Below, piece after piece: positions 35,600-44,079 of a stretch of 64,000 bases of DNA. Under the pieces are notes generated by a model. It did no database searches. It was not told the DNA's origin and saw only the letters and a program-made list of their open reading frames with translations. The position numbers and the translations under genes are program-made. Within the stretch, counting starts at the first letter, position 1, and each line of letters begins with the position of its first letter. This DNA comes from Fibrisoma montanum. GTDB taxonomy: Bacteria; Bacteroidota; Bacteroidia; Cytophagales; Spirosomataceae. The stretch lies in assembly GCF_003583365.1 (NCBI RefSeq), contig NZ_QXED01000003.1, positions 310,001 to 374,000 on the forward strand. The letters run 5' to 3'.

Positions 35600-35851
35600 C
35601 TAAAGCACGTCTTTCCTGGCGTCAAGTTCTTTCTTTATTTCCTTTAAATGATTCAGGTTCAGGAACACGATGGGCAGTAAGCCGAAAGGCATAATGATAA
35701 ACGCATTAAAGCCTTTCTCGAAGGCCATAACAATTCCCATAACCAGCAGTAAAAGCAGCATGCCGGCAAGCGTACCTGTCACTACTTTTACCGTCTTCTC
35801 CTGCTTGAGCAAGGCTTCGCTACTCATTTCATTCAGGTTCTTACTTTTCAT
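35600..35851 (-). CDS. Small two-helix membrane protein, paralogue 1
   Basis: An 83-residue protein: a polar N-terminus (NEMSSEALLKQEKTVKVVTG), two membrane helices (GMLLLLLVMGIVMAF and IIMPFGLLPIVFL) and a charged end (KEIKKELDARKDVL). It is clearly related to the proteins at 37950-38201 and, more distantly, 37476-37739. Function unknown. A TACGTTTA element 15 nt upstream of the ATG may be its promoter. All three paralogues and the TPR gene between them are AT-richer than the flanks. Confidence 0.75.
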   Translation of the reverse strand: MKSKNLNEMSSEALLKQEKTVKVVTGTLAGMLLLLLVMGIVMAFEKGFNAFIIMPFGLLPIVFLNLNHLKEIKKELDARKDVL

Positions 35852-35949
35852 TTGATTCGTTTAGGTTAAACGTATGGGTTGCGAACCGGGCTTTGCGTTT
35901 ATCACAGCAACGCCGGCATGGGCATTCCATTCCAGACGGCCCTAGTGGT

Positions 35950-37290
35950 TCAGATTGAATGACGTTTCAGCGTATTTTGAAAATCCTCCCGTTTTCGCAA
36001 ACGCTGCCAGCGCGAATCGGTCTGATAAGCCTGCGCGGACACGGCGGCTGATTTTTGCGGACTCCGTAACGCTTTACCCAAATGCACAACAGCCAGCGAA
36101 TCGTTGCCCTGAATGCTGTATAACTCGGCCAGTGAGTCCCAGTAGTCACCAACGTCGCCCACCTGATAAATAACTCTCCACAGGGCCTCATCGGCTTTCT
36201 TGTAGGTCTTCTGACTCATATAGGCGTAGGCCAGGGCATTATTCAGGGGAGGGCTCAGTTTCTGTTCCATATGGTTACGCTCTACGAGGTCGATGAGTGA
36301 TTTGAAATCATTCTCGTTGGCATAAAATCCAGCCAAATACATATTGGCAGTCTGAGCTAGATTGTTTGACACGTCGGGAAGGCCCGGCTCACTGACTTTA
36401 CGCATATTTTCGACGAACAACCGTTTGTTGTTTCGGGTCGTTGCCGGGTCTGCCCTGGCGTAATAGACCAGGTACATATAGATTTCTCCCCGGGTGTAAA
36501 ACACTGATTTATCGTTCGGGAACCCCTTAGCGAGGCTATCAGACCAGGCATGGGCTTCCTCATAATTCTGGCTATTCAAGGCAACGGCAACCGAGGTCAG
36601 ATAGAACGTATAATCGTTCATCAGTTCCCGGTGTTTCTTTATATACGCATACACTTTGTTAACCATGACGGTATCTTTCCTGGCCATGTAATACGTAACC
36701 AACGCTTTTGGCGACCGCACCTTCATAATTTCCATGGCTGCTTTATGAATCAGGTGTTGGGCAGGTTCATTCCGTCTGATGGTCAACGGCTGCGTGATCT
36801 GGTCCGTAACCTGTATCGCTACGGTTTGGGTGGAGTCGCTGAGCGTTACGTAGCCGCCGATGCTTTTATCTTTCTTGCCCAGGAAGACCAGAATGGATTT
36901 GGTAATAGCTCTGAGATTAAACCCTTCAACGGAAAGCTCATTCAACAACTCGGTGTTATCCGTATTACTGCCGACCAGAGATTCGTCCCTGGCAAACACA
37001 CCGTTCATGATGTTGTCAATCTCATCGAGAATGGCTTGTTTAACCACTTCTCCGCTGTACCCCTGTTCTACCCAGGCGGGCGGCACTTTAAAATCCTGGA
37101 CGTAGAAAATGTTTCTCTTGTATTCTTTCCGGAGGTAAACGCTAAACGCAATAAAGAGCGTGAGCCACAACAGTTTTACGCCAACCCCAAACCACTTTTC
37201 GAACAACTCGAGCCACGCTAATCGCTGAATCTGCTTTAAAAATGATTTAAGACGTCCGGACTGAACAGTAGACGAAGGATTTGCTTCCAT
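35950..37290 (-). CDS. Membrane-anchored TPR-repeat protein
   Basis: About 446 residues: a cytosolic N-terminus, one helix (LLWLTLFIAFSVYLRKEYK, about residues 40-58), then a long domain. The first half (about 60-210) mixes alpha and beta elements (FNLRAITKSILVFLGKKDKS, VTLSDSTQTVAIQVTDQI). The second half is TPR-like helices (NALAYAYMSQKTYKKADEAL, SIQGNDSLAVVHLGKALRS). It may recruit partners at the membrane; no catalytic motif is seen. The ATG at 37290 (MEANPSSTVQ) was preferred to the one at 37323. It is flanked by the three small membrane paralogues. Confidence 0.7.
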   Translation of the reverse strand: MEANPSSTVQSGRLKSFLKQIQRLAWLELFEKWFGVGVKLLWLTLFIAFSVYLRKEYKRNIFYVQDFKVPPAWVEQGYSGEVVKQAILDEIDNIMNGVFARDESLVGSNTDNTELLNELSVEGFNLRAITKSILVFLGKKDKSIGGYVTLSDSTQTVAIQVTDQITQPLTIRRNEPAQHLIHKAAMEIMKVRSPKALVTYYMARKDTVMVNKVYAYIKKHRELMNDYTFYLTSVAVALNSQNYEEAHAWSDSLAKGFPNDKSVFYTRGEIYMYLVYYARADPATTRNNKRLFVENMRKVSEPGLPDVSNNLAQTANMYLAGFYANENDFKSLIDLVERNHMEQKLSPPLNNALAYAYMSQKTYKKADEALWRVIYQVGDVGDYWDSLAELYSIQGNDSLAVVHLGKALRSPQKSAAVSAQAYQTDSRWQRLRKREDFQNTLKRHSI

Positions 37291-37475
37291 TCCAGAGAAG
37301 AGTAACCAGCTAAAACTCCTCAATATACGAAAGAATTAGCCCTGTATGCCGATAATACCGGCCGATTTTTACGTACCAACCAGATTCCGGGAAGTGGCCC
37401 AACGAGCAGTTCCCCGTTCCGGCGGGTTCGCCCAGAGGAGCCGGCTAACGACCGGGCGGCTAACTGCCGGGATAA

Positions 37476-37739
37476 TTAACGAACGGTATTCCTACGACTT
37501 AATTCCGCCTTAATGCTTTTCAGTCTTTTCGAGTAGCTGGACCCAAGTAGAAACGGCGCAATCAGCAACAAAACAGTAAGGATAAAACCACCCTGGTGGG
37601 TAGCCGACCAAACCGCTACGCCAATAACTGCACCAATGAGCACGGCCAGTGGAATTGTGGTTCTTTGTGACGTTAATTTTTTCTGTTCTGCCACCAATTC
37701 GTCACGAGTCATTTTGCTGTGGTCTTTACCTGAAAGCAT
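37476..37739 (-). CDS. Small two-helix membrane protein, paralogue 2 (divergent)
   Basis: An 87-residue protein with the same layout as its neighbours: a polar N-terminus (MTRDELVAEQKKLTSQ), two hydrophobic helices (IPLAVLIGAVIGVAVW and FILTVLLLIAPFLLGS) and a basic tail (SIKAELSRRNTVR). The longer open frame starting at 37895 is non-coding in character, so I use the ATG at 37739. Identity to the other two is low outside the ends, but the N- and C-terminal patterns align. Confidence 0.65.
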   Translation of the reverse strand: MLSGKDHSKMTRDELVAEQKKLTSQRTTIPLAVLIGAVIGVAVWSATHQGGFILTVLLLIAPFLLGSSYSKRLKSIKAELSRRNTVR

Positions 37740-37949
37740 ACCGATATCCAGGGTGATAAAACTATTAATTGGCCACGTATTTATTGGGTCGCTTGGGAGG
37801 TCAGAATGGATGTCCAGTCTTTCCGGTTGGGGGCGTTCCCTGTGCTGACCGAGTCGCTTGACTGAACGGACGTACCAGCACCTTTTACGCACCAACGTTC
37901 TTAACCGGCGAGCGACCCGTCACCGGAGGCTGACTCACACGAAGCGAAG

Positions 37950-38201
37950 TCAAAGCACGTGATTTCGCGTTTGTAATTCCTTCCTGACAGCTTTCACATC
38001 AGCTATGTTCATAAATACAACAGTGGAAAGTGAGAGAGGGATGATAAGCAGGGGAAGGCCAATGGTGAACTGATCGTTGAAGCATAAAAACAGGGCTGCA
38101 ATCAATAGCACCGTGAGTAAACCGGCAAGCGAAGCCGTTACGACTTCTGTTGTTTTTTTCCGTTTGAGCAAAGCCTCATCGCTCATCTCCTGAATTTTCA
38201 T
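37950..38201 (-). CDS. Small two-helix membrane protein, paralogue 3
   Basis: An 83-residue protein closely related to paralogue 1. It shares the start EMSDEALLKRKKTTEVVTAS, two membrane helices and the end DVKAVRKELQTRNHVL. Function unknown. It is followed upstream by a 24-bp perfect palindrome. Confidence 0.75.
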   Translation of the reverse strand: MKIQEMSDEALLKRKKTTEVVTASLAGLLTVLLIAALFLCFNDQFTIGLPLLIIPLSLSTVVFMNIADVKAVRKELQTRNHVL

Positions 38202-38235
38202 GCAGTTAATTTAATAAAATAAATAAAATACCGTA

Positions 38236-38259
38236 TCGGGCGACAGGCCTGTCGCCCGA
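38236..38259. repeat. Perfect 24-bp palindrome
   Basis: TCGGGCGACAGG is followed at once by its reverse complement. It lies between the third small membrane gene and the NAD(P)-binding gene, both on the minus strand, and is probably the terminator of the latter; a dyad operator is the alternative. Confidence 0.6.
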
Positions 38260-38339
38260 AAAGCCGCCACGTGGAGCTGCCACAGCGCACTCATCCACTA
38301 AATTACCTGCCTGGATTCTAACAGATTCTTTATTCCGAA

Positions 38340-38960
38340 TTAATAGGCAACGGCGATAGCTTTTTGCCAGTTAGCCTGAGTGTCAAGTTGATCCAAGATG
38401 CAATTCGCCAGATCAGCCCGCGAAATCTTATTCGCATGGTCCAACTCACCCGATGAACCCACCCGATATTGACCCGTTCGCTTCCCATCGAAAAGGAATG
38501 ACGGACGCACAATCGTCCAGGCTAAACGGCTCTCTCGTATCGTCTGCTCCATATGCCGCATATCGTCGTAGATATTCTTGAGCAGTGGCTTAATCAGCCA
38601 AATGTAAAACAGGGGCCCAACCGGTTTGTCCAGAACACCGACACTGGTAAGGCAAATCAACCGCTGAACGCCAGCTTTATCCATTTGATCGACAATATTG
38701 CGGGCTGACTCGCGGTAAAACGTCATAGGTTTCAGGCTGTTCTTCCCAATAACTGACAGCACAGCGTCCTGATGCTGAAGTGCGGGAGCGAATGAATCCG
38801 GCTTCATAACATCACCGGTTACCGTGCGCAGTCGCGCATGGGTTAGCGTGAAGGCTGCGGGACGACGAACAATCGCCGTTACCTCATGGCCTTTGTCAAG
38901 GGCTTGTAGGATCAGTTCGCGGCCTGTTCCGCCCGTGGCCCCAAAAACAGCTATTTTCAT
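38340..38960 (-). CDS. NAD(P)H-binding protein (atypical SDR)
   Basis: A 206-residue Rossmann protein of the NAD(P)H-binding type (NmrA/SDR_a5-like). The start at 38960 gives MKIAVFGATGGTGRELILQA with the GATGGTG dinucleotide motif. VTAIVRRPAAFTL, DAVLSVIGKNSLKP and LICLTSVGVLDKP follow, and LAWTIVRPSFLFDGKRTGQY is the substrate-side region. Related proteins reduce flavins, biliverdin or quinones, or act as redox sensors. The specific role is unknown; no partner gene is adjacent. Confidence 0.85.
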   Translation of the reverse strand: MKIAVFGATGGTGRELILQALDKGHEVTAIVRRPAAFTLTHARLRTVTGDVMKPDSFAPALQHQDAVLSVIGKNSLKPMTFYRESARNIVDQMDKAGVQRLICLTSVGVLDKPVGPLFYIWLIKPLLKNIYDDMRHMEQTIRESRLAWTIVRPSFLFDGKRTGQYRVGSSGELDHANKISRADLANCILDQLDTQANWQKAIAVAY

Positions 38961-39074
38961 GATGACCTGTTGAGTAATTGGCTGGCTACCAGCCTCCATT
39001 GGACCGACTGTATTTCGGGACAGGCCGCTTATCGAGGGTAAGCCTATCCAAGCGACACGAGTTATCCGCCCAGC

Positions 39075-39491
39075 CTACAGCCTGAGCTTCCCGTAGCTGT
39101 TATTATAGAGTTTCCCCTCCTTCGGGTGGGTAAATTTCAAAGCTGGCCAGATAGTGTTTATGCTTAAATTCTTACTTTCTACAAGGCCATACTCGTAGCC
39201 TATTTCAATTACTTTGGTTAGCTTGAGATCAGTTCCTTGCCGGCCTGCCTTGGGCCATGACACCCAAAGCATACCCGTTGCCCTTAGATGGTTTTTGAGC
39301 ATGGCGAACTGCTCGTGCATTTCTTGCTGATTTGTAACAAAAAGGTGGATGTAGTCGAAACTTCCATCAAGCGTTGTCTTAACGTCAAGATCGGGCAACT
39401 CCATTGCTGTTATGGCTTCCGTAGGAGCATTGATGAACAGAGAACTACTCCCCGGTTTAATACCCATTTTGGATGAAACAGATTTCGTCAT
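39075..39491 (-). CDS. DUF3052-like protein
   Basis: A 138-residue protein resembling the DUF3052 family: KMGIKPGSSSLFINAPTEAI at the start, FDYIHLFVTNQQEMHEQFAM in the middle, and GMLWVSWPKAGRQGTDL with EIGYEYGLVESKNLSI at the end. Family members are cytosolic and of unknown function. The ATG at 39491 was preferred to a GTG at 39497. It is AT-richer than the genes on either side. Confidence 0.75.
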   Translation of the reverse strand: MTKSVSSKMGIKPGSSSLFINAPTEAITAMELPDLDVKTTLDGSFDYIHLFVTNQQEMHEQFAMLKNHLRATGMLWVSWPKAGRQGTDLKLTKVIEIGYEYGLVESKNLSINTIWPALKFTHPKEGKLYNNSYGKLRL

Positions 39492-39616
39492 GCTCACTGC
39501 TTGTCGAATGCTCGTTTTAGATCGATCTACCAGGCAAAACCGGTTCAGTCGTTACCTTGTTTAGACTGCGTACCATCTCCGCCGGCATGTACTGACAACC
39601 AGCTGAGCACAACCCC

Positions 39617-39664
39617 AAAAACAAAACGACGGATATCTGCGCAGATATCCGTCGTTTTGTTTTT
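39617..39664. terminator. Perfect 24-bp-stem palindromic terminator of the DEAD-box gene
   Basis: The 48 bases 39617-39664 are their own reverse complement, with A- and T-runs at the ends, so the structure is an intrinsic terminator in both directions. It abuts the helicase stop codon at 39665. Confidence 0.8.
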
Positions 39665-41266
39665 TTACTCAGCCACCGCTACCGGCTGCGGCCCAGCTTC
39701 GGGCCGGTCGCCTTTGGATCGATTCCGGCGTTTTTTTCGGCGCTTGGGCTTATCCGCTACGTCTCCGCTGACGTTCAAGACCGGATCGCCGGGCAGCGGT
39801 ACGCCCGCTTCCGGGATAACGGCCAGGGGCGTTCCTTCCGGACGAGGCTTACGGCCGTTACGGCGTCGTTTGTTGTTCCGCTTGCGCTCTGTTGCCTGTG
39901 GTTGTTCGCCGTCCAGAACGGGCTGTGCATCGGTTGTTTCCACCGCGAGGGCCTCCCCGTTATGCCCGGCGCGTTCCTGACCACGCGAACTGCTACGCCG
40001 TGCCCCGTCCTCCCGGCCACTGCTGCTACCGCGGCCATTACTACTGCGGTTATCTCCGCGACGACCGTCACTACGACGGCCGTCGCCACGGCGGCTACCG
40101 TAGCGCTTCGGATCAAATATCGGCGCTTTACCTAAGCCCAGATCTTCCGTAATAGCCAGTTTGTCGACCGCCCGTTCAATCAGCCGCTCGATCTTCACCA
40201 CCCGCTGCTGGTCTTCGTCGCTGATAAACGTAATGGAGGTTCCGGTGGTGGCGGCCCGGGCCGTCCGGCCAATCCGGTGTACGTAGTCTTCGGCATCGCG
40301 GGGAATGTCGTAGTTCACTACGTGCGTCAGGTTGTCGATGTCGATTCCACGCGACAATACGTCGGTGGCGACCAGGATTGGAAACTTGCGGTTTTTGAAA
40401 TCCCGCAGCACAATCTCGCGGTCTTCCTGCTCCAGATCGGAACTGATGCCGCGCGATTCGTACCCTAACTTGCTCAGCGCCCGCACAATACTACCCACCT
40501 CCGATTTACGCGAGGTAAACAGCACCATGTTCTGCACCGGGGTCGGGCTGTTCTGAATCAGATGGGCCAGCAGAGGAAGTTTCTGGCGGTCGTAGGCCAG
40601 GTAAAACTGTTGATCGATGCCCGCAGCCGGTTTTGATACGGCCAGCCGGATTTCGGCGGGTTCCTGCAGGATCTGCTTTGAAAACTCGCGGATTTTGTTC
40701 GGCATGGTAGCCGAGAACAGCAGCGTCTGGCGCTTGACCGGCAACTTCCGCACGATATTCAGAATGTCGTCCGAAAAGCCCATATCGAGCATTTTGTCGG
40801 CTTCGTCGAGTACCAGGTAATCCAGTTTATCGAAGCTGACGTAGCCCAGCTGCATGTGGGCAATGAGCCGGCCGGGTGTCGCGATGATGATATCGGCGCC
40901 CGTTTCGAGGGCTTTGCGCTGTTTGTCCCATTCGTCGCCTTTGCTACCACCGTAGATAGCAATACTGGTCGCTTCCACGAAGTAGCCGAAGCCCTCTACC
41001 TGCTCGTCGATCTGTTTGGCCAGTTCACGCGTCGGGACCAGAATCAACGTACTGGTGTGATCATGGTCGGCGTGCGAAATCCGGTCGAGGAGCGGAATGA
41101 GGTAGGCGGCCGTTTTGCCCGTACCCGTCTGGGCGCTGGCAATCAGGTCTTTGCCTTCGAGAATCAGGGGGATGGCCTGCTCCTGAATGGGCGTGGCCTG
41201 CTGATAATTCATAGCCTGCACACCAGCGAGCAGGTCGTCATGAAGATTAAATTCGGAAAATGTCAA
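39665..41266 (-). CDS. DEAD-box RNA helicase (RhlE-like) with basic low-complexity tail
   Basis: A 533-residue ATP-dependent RNA helicase. Motifs in order: the Q motif around NYQQATPIQEQAIP, motif I AQTGTGKT, Ia PTRELA, Ib TPGRL, II DEAD, III SAT, and in the second domain VATDVLSRGID and VHRIGRTARA. From about residue 400 the tail is rich in Arg, Gly and Ser (RRGDGRRSDGRRGDN) and ends in Lys/Arg clusters (KPKRRKKRRNRSKGD), as in cold-adaptation and ribosome-assembly helicases. It diverges from the histidine operon. Confidence 0.93.
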   Translation of the reverse strand: MTFSEFNLHDDLLAGVQAMNYQQATPIQEQAIPLILEGKDLIASAQTGTGKTAAYLIPLLDRISHADHDHTSTLILVPTRELAKQIDEQVEGFGYFVEATSIAIYGGSKGDEWDKQRKALETGADIIIATPGRLIAHMQLGYVSFDKLDYLVLDEADKMLDMGFSDDILNIVRKLPVKRQTLLFSATMPNKIREFSKQILQEPAEIRLAVSKPAAGIDQQFYLAYDRQKLPLLAHLIQNSPTPVQNMVLFTSRKSEVGSIVRALSKLGYESRGISSDLEQEDREIVLRDFKNRKFPILVATDVLSRGIDIDNLTHVVNYDIPRDAEDYVHRIGRTARAATTGTSITFISDEDQQRVVKIERLIERAVDKLAITEDLGLGKAPIFDPKRYGSRRGDGRRSDGRRGDNRSSNGRGSSSGREDGARRSSSRGQERAGHNGEALAVETTDAQPVLDGEQPQATERKRNNKRRRNGRKPRPEGTPLAVIPEAGVPLPGDPVLNVSGDVADKPKRRKKRRNRSKGDRPEAGPQPVAVAE

Positions 41267-41368
41267 GGTGCAGCACGTGTTAGTGAAGTATAGCTGACCT
41301 ACTTTCCTCAGTCAGCAACCGTCGCAATCGGATCACCGATTGATTATGACAAATATACCAAAATCTTC

Positions 41369-41376
41369 TATATTTG
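41369..41376 (+). promoter_or_regulatory. -7 promoter element of the histidine operon
   Basis: TATATTTG is an exact TAnnTTTG match. Only 4 nt separate it from the leader peptide ATG, so transcription should begin at or next to that codon. Confidence 0.6.
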
Positions 41377-41380
41377 CCGC

Positions 41381-41440
41381 ATGAATTCCCAACAGACTGA
41401 CGCTACTTTCTTCCGACATCGTCATCATCATGGCTGCTAG
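41381..41440 (+). CDS. Histidine operon leader peptide
   Basis: A 19-codon frame, MNSQQTDATFFRHRHHHGC, ending in TAG 126 nt upstream of hisG. Codons 13 and 15-17 are His, four His in five codons. Such a run upstream of hisG is the classic sign of translational attenuation: ribosomes stall when charged histidyl-tRNA is scarce and the downstream operon is then expressed. The peptide and its place are seen directly; the regulatory mechanism is inferred. It has no Shine-Dalgarno sequence and may be translated from a leaderless start. Confidence 0.8.
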   Translation: MNSQQTDATFFRHRHHHGC

Positions 41441-41566
41441 GCCATCTTTCCTCTTCGTTTGACTCGTTGGTCCGTCTGTTTCCTGTATTTTTACCGTTCC
41501 ATTGTCCCGATTGCCGACGCTGTAGCTGATTGATTCAGTCAGTTATCGTCCTTTTCAACCTGAATT

Positions 41567-42427
41567 ATGTCTTCCGTACTACGCATTGCCCTGCAAAAAT
41601 CCGGTCGGCTGAGCGAAGATTCGTACCAGCTTTTTAAAGAATGTGGTATCCGCTTCGACTACGGCACTGGTAAGCTTAAATCCATCTCGTCGAATTTTCC
41701 GGCCGAATTCCTGTTCCTGCGCGACGATGATATCCCCGGCTACGTCGAAGATGGCGTGGCGGATCTCGGCATCGTCGGCGAAAACGTGGCCGTCGAAACC
41801 GCCCGCCAGGTGGCCACTGTCCATAAATTAGGCTTCTCGAAATGCCGCCTGTCAATTGCCATTCCCCGCGGCACCGATTGGGGTGGTCTGAGCGATCTCG
41901 ACGGCAAAAACATTGCGACGTCCTATCCTAACCTCCTCGGCAGCTACCTCGCCGATCAGGGCGTCCAGGCTACTATTCACGAGATTAGCGGCTCGGTTGA
42001 AATTGCGCCTAGCATTGGCCTGGCCGAAGCCGTCTGCGATATTGTCAGTTCGGGCAGTACGCTGCTGAGCAACGGGCTGAAGGAGGTTGAAACGATTTTC
42101 CGGTCTGAAGCCATCCTGATCGCCAATCCGCAGATGAACGACGACCGGCAGGCGCTGACCGAGCAACTGCTGTTCCGGATCAAAGCCGTACAGGCCGCCA
42201 AAAACAACAAGTACATCGTCCTGAATGCCCCGAACGAGGCCATTCCGCAGATTTCGCGGTTACTGCCGGGGATGAAAGCGCCGACTGTTATGCCCCTGGC
42301 CACCGAAGGCTGGAGTTCCGTGCATTCGGTTATCAACGAAAATGCGTTCTGGGAAAACATCGAAGCCATCCGCGCTGCCGGTGCCGAAGGCATTCTGGTT
42401 ATCCCGATTGAGAAAATGATCAATTAA
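41567..42427 (+). CDS. hisG: ATP phosphoribosyltransferase, long form HisG
   Basis: First enzyme of histidine synthesis, joining ATP and PRPP. The 286-residue length is that of the long (HisG_L) form, with a C-terminal ACT-like regulatory domain for histidine feedback (about residues 210-286, ending EGILVIPIEKMIN). The catalytic part starts LRIALQKSGRLSEDS; the PRPP-binding loop is DIVSSGSTLLSNGLKE. It needs no HisZ partner. A purine-rich hairpin separates it from hisD. Confidence 0.95.
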   Translation: MSSVLRIALQKSGRLSEDSYQLFKECGIRFDYGTGKLKSISSNFPAEFLFLRDDDIPGYVEDGVADLGIVGENVAVETARQVATVHKLGFSKCRLSIAIPRGTDWGGLSDLDGKNIATSYPNLLGSYLADQGVQATIHEISGSVEIAPSIGLAEAVCDIVSSGSTLLSNGLKEVETIFRSEAILIANPQMNDDRQALTEQLLFRIKAVQAAKNNKYIVLNAPNEAIPQISRLLPGMKAPTVMPLATEGWSSVHSVINENAFWENIEAIRAAGAEGILVIPIEKMIN

Positions 42428-42520
42428 TAAAGGAGGAAGGGAGAAAAGGAGGAAAGGGAAAGGAAGCTTTGCGCTTCAATTCCTTCCCTCCCTTCCTCCT
42501 CTCCTCCTTCCTCCTTTCCT
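42428..42520. repeat. Purine-rich repeat-built hairpin B
   Basis: GGAGGAAGGGAGAAAAGG-like units on the left side and the complementary pyrimidine run on the right side pair around a short GC-poor loop. It fills the hisG-hisD gap. The composition and layout match elements A and C. Confidence 0.7.
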
Positions 42521-43810
42521 ATGCAAATCATCCCTTTCCCCACCCGCGCCGAATGGCCTGCGTTGCTGGCCCGGCCAGTGCAGTCGAGTGCGCAGATTGA
42601 ACAGGTGGTTGCGCCTATTCTGCAACAGGTCCGCAGCCAGGGCGACAAGGCCCTGATCGAGCTGGCCGCCCGCTTCGATAAAGTTGATCTCGCCCAAACG
42701 GGTCTTGCCGTATCGCCCGACGAGCTGGCTGCGGCCGAGAGCCAGTTGAGCGACGACCTGAAAGCCGCCATCCGGCAGGCGTATCAGAACATCCGGACGT
42801 TTCATGAAGCGCAGAAACAGGCGGTCGAGAAGATCGAGACCATGCCGGGGGTTACGTGCTGGCGCCGTAGTGTCGGCATCGAAAAAGTTGGCATCTACAT
42901 TCCGGGCGGCACGGCTCCGTTGTTCAGTACTGTATTGATGCTGGGCGTACCGGCGCAACTGGCCGGCTGCCGTCAGATCGTACTGTGTTCGCCGAGCAAC
43001 CACCCGGCCATCTACTTCGCGGCTTCATTGGTGGGCGTTACGCACGTGTTCCGCATCGGCGGGGCGCAGGCGGTTGCCGCCATGGCCTACGGAACGCAGT
43101 CGGTTCCGCAGGTGTACAAGATTTTCGGGCCGGGCAACCAGTACGTAACGGCCGCCAAAATGCTGGTCGCCAAAGAGGGCGTTGCGATTGACATGCCCGC
43201 CGGACCGAGCGAAGTGGCCATTTACGCCGACGATACGGCCGTGCCGTCGTTCGTCGCGGCCGATTTGCTGTCGCAGGCCGAACACGGGGCCGACAGCCAG
43301 GTGCTGCTCGTGTCAACGAGCAAAAAACTGGTCAGCACGGTCAATCTGGTGCTGGATACGCAAATGAGTCGGTTGCCGCGTCGCGATCTGGCGGCCCGGG
43401 CGATCGACAACAGCAAAGCCATTCTGGTCGACACCGCCGACGAGGCCATTGACCTGCTGAACGCCTATGCGGCCGAGCACCTGATCCTGAGCGTAGCCGA
43501 CGCCGAAACCGTCGCCGAACGGATTGTGAATGCCGGTTCCATTTTCTTGGGTAATTATACCCCTGAGTCAGCGGGGGATTACGCGTCGGGCACGAACCAT
43601 ACACTACCAACCAACGGCTTTGCCCGGGCCTACAGTGGCGTATCGCTGGACAGTTTCGTGAAGAAGATTACCGTACAGAACATCACGCCCGAAGGCCTTC
43701 AGGTGCTCGGTCCGGTGGTCGAAGCCATGGCTGAAGCCGAGTCGCTGGAGGCCCACAAACGGGCCGTGAGTCTGCGGCTGGCGGCATTGGCCGAGCAGGT
43801 TACGGACTGA
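42521..43810 (+). CDS. hisD: Histidinol dehydrogenase HisD
   Basis: A 429-residue zinc-dependent enzyme that oxidises L-histidinol to L-histidine in two NAD steps. Family hallmarks: VGIYIPGGTAPLFSTVLML, the AQAVAAMAYGTQSVPQVYKI region, GPGNQYVTAAKMLV, the zinc-ligand segment LLSQAEHGADSQ and the C-terminal PTNGFARAYSGVSLDSF. Length and start are normal. The stop is 30 nt before the toxin-antitoxin pair on the same strand. Confidence 0.95.
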   Translation: MQIIPFPTRAEWPALLARPVQSSAQIEQVVAPILQQVRSQGDKALIELAARFDKVDLAQTGLAVSPDELAAAESQLSDDLKAAIRQAYQNIRTFHEAQKQAVEKIETMPGVTCWRRSVGIEKVGIYIPGGTAPLFSTVLMLGVPAQLAGCRQIVLCSPSNHPAIYFAASLVGVTHVFRIGGAQAVAAMAYGTQSVPQVYKIFGPGNQYVTAAKMLVAKEGVAIDMPAGPSEVAIYADDTAVPSFVAADLLSQAEHGADSQVLLVSTSKKLVSTVNLVLDTQMSRLPRRDLAARAIDNSKAILVDTADEAIDLLNAYAAEHLILSVADAETVAERIVNAGSIFLGNYTPESAGDYASGTNHTLPTNGFARAYSGVSLDSFVKKITVQNITPEGLQVLGPVVEAMAEAESLEAHKRAVSLRLAALAEQVTD

Positions 43811-43839
43811 TTTTGTTATATTGGTAAAAACAGAAAATT

Positions 43840-44079
43840 ATGAGCCAGTTATTGATTGAAATAGATACGCCGGAAGACGAAGCGCTGCTGCTGCGTCTGC
43901 TTCCGAAGCTCAACGCCCGTGTTATACCTCAGCCTCAACCGGAAGCCTCTAAACCATCTTTTGTGGACATTGCCGAACAAATCGCTGCCCTGGGTGGTGT
44001 TACTTCATTCGGTGATCCATCCGAGTGGCAACGTAAAATTCGTGGTTGGGATCGGGTTCTGGATGGGCGTGAGGAATGA
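43840..44079 (+). CDS. Probable antitoxin of a PIN-domain toxin-antitoxin pair
   Basis: A 79-residue protein with a VapB-like plan: an N-terminal strand-helix (LLIEIDTPEDEALLLRLLPK), a flexible Pro-rich middle and an acidic/aromatic C-terminus (DPSEWQRKIRGWDRVLDG) suited to wrapping the toxin. It overlaps the toxin by 4 nt. A TATATTGG box 16 nt upstream may give the pair its own promoter. GC is lower than in the his genes. Confidence 0.7.
   Translation: MSQLLIEIDTPEDEALLLRLLPKLNARVIPQPQPEASKPSFVDIAEQIAALGGVTSFGDPSEWQRKIRGWDRVLDGREE

Larger units (their letters stand above)
41267..41566. other. Divergent region between the helicase and hisG, holding the his leader
   Basis: 300 nt containing the helicase promoter, the his leader peptide and its promoter. 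A 6-bp inverted pair (GCTGAC/GTCAGC) lies near 41293-41316. After the leader stop, 41441-41566 is pyrimidine-rich; I found only a weak CTGA/TCAG stem near 41530 and no strong terminator hairpin. Confidence 0.5.

Noticed and set aside
41441-41566. Attenuator terminator after the his leader peptide
   Set aside because: I could only find a weak CTGA/TCAG stem without a T-run, so no terminator is claimed.
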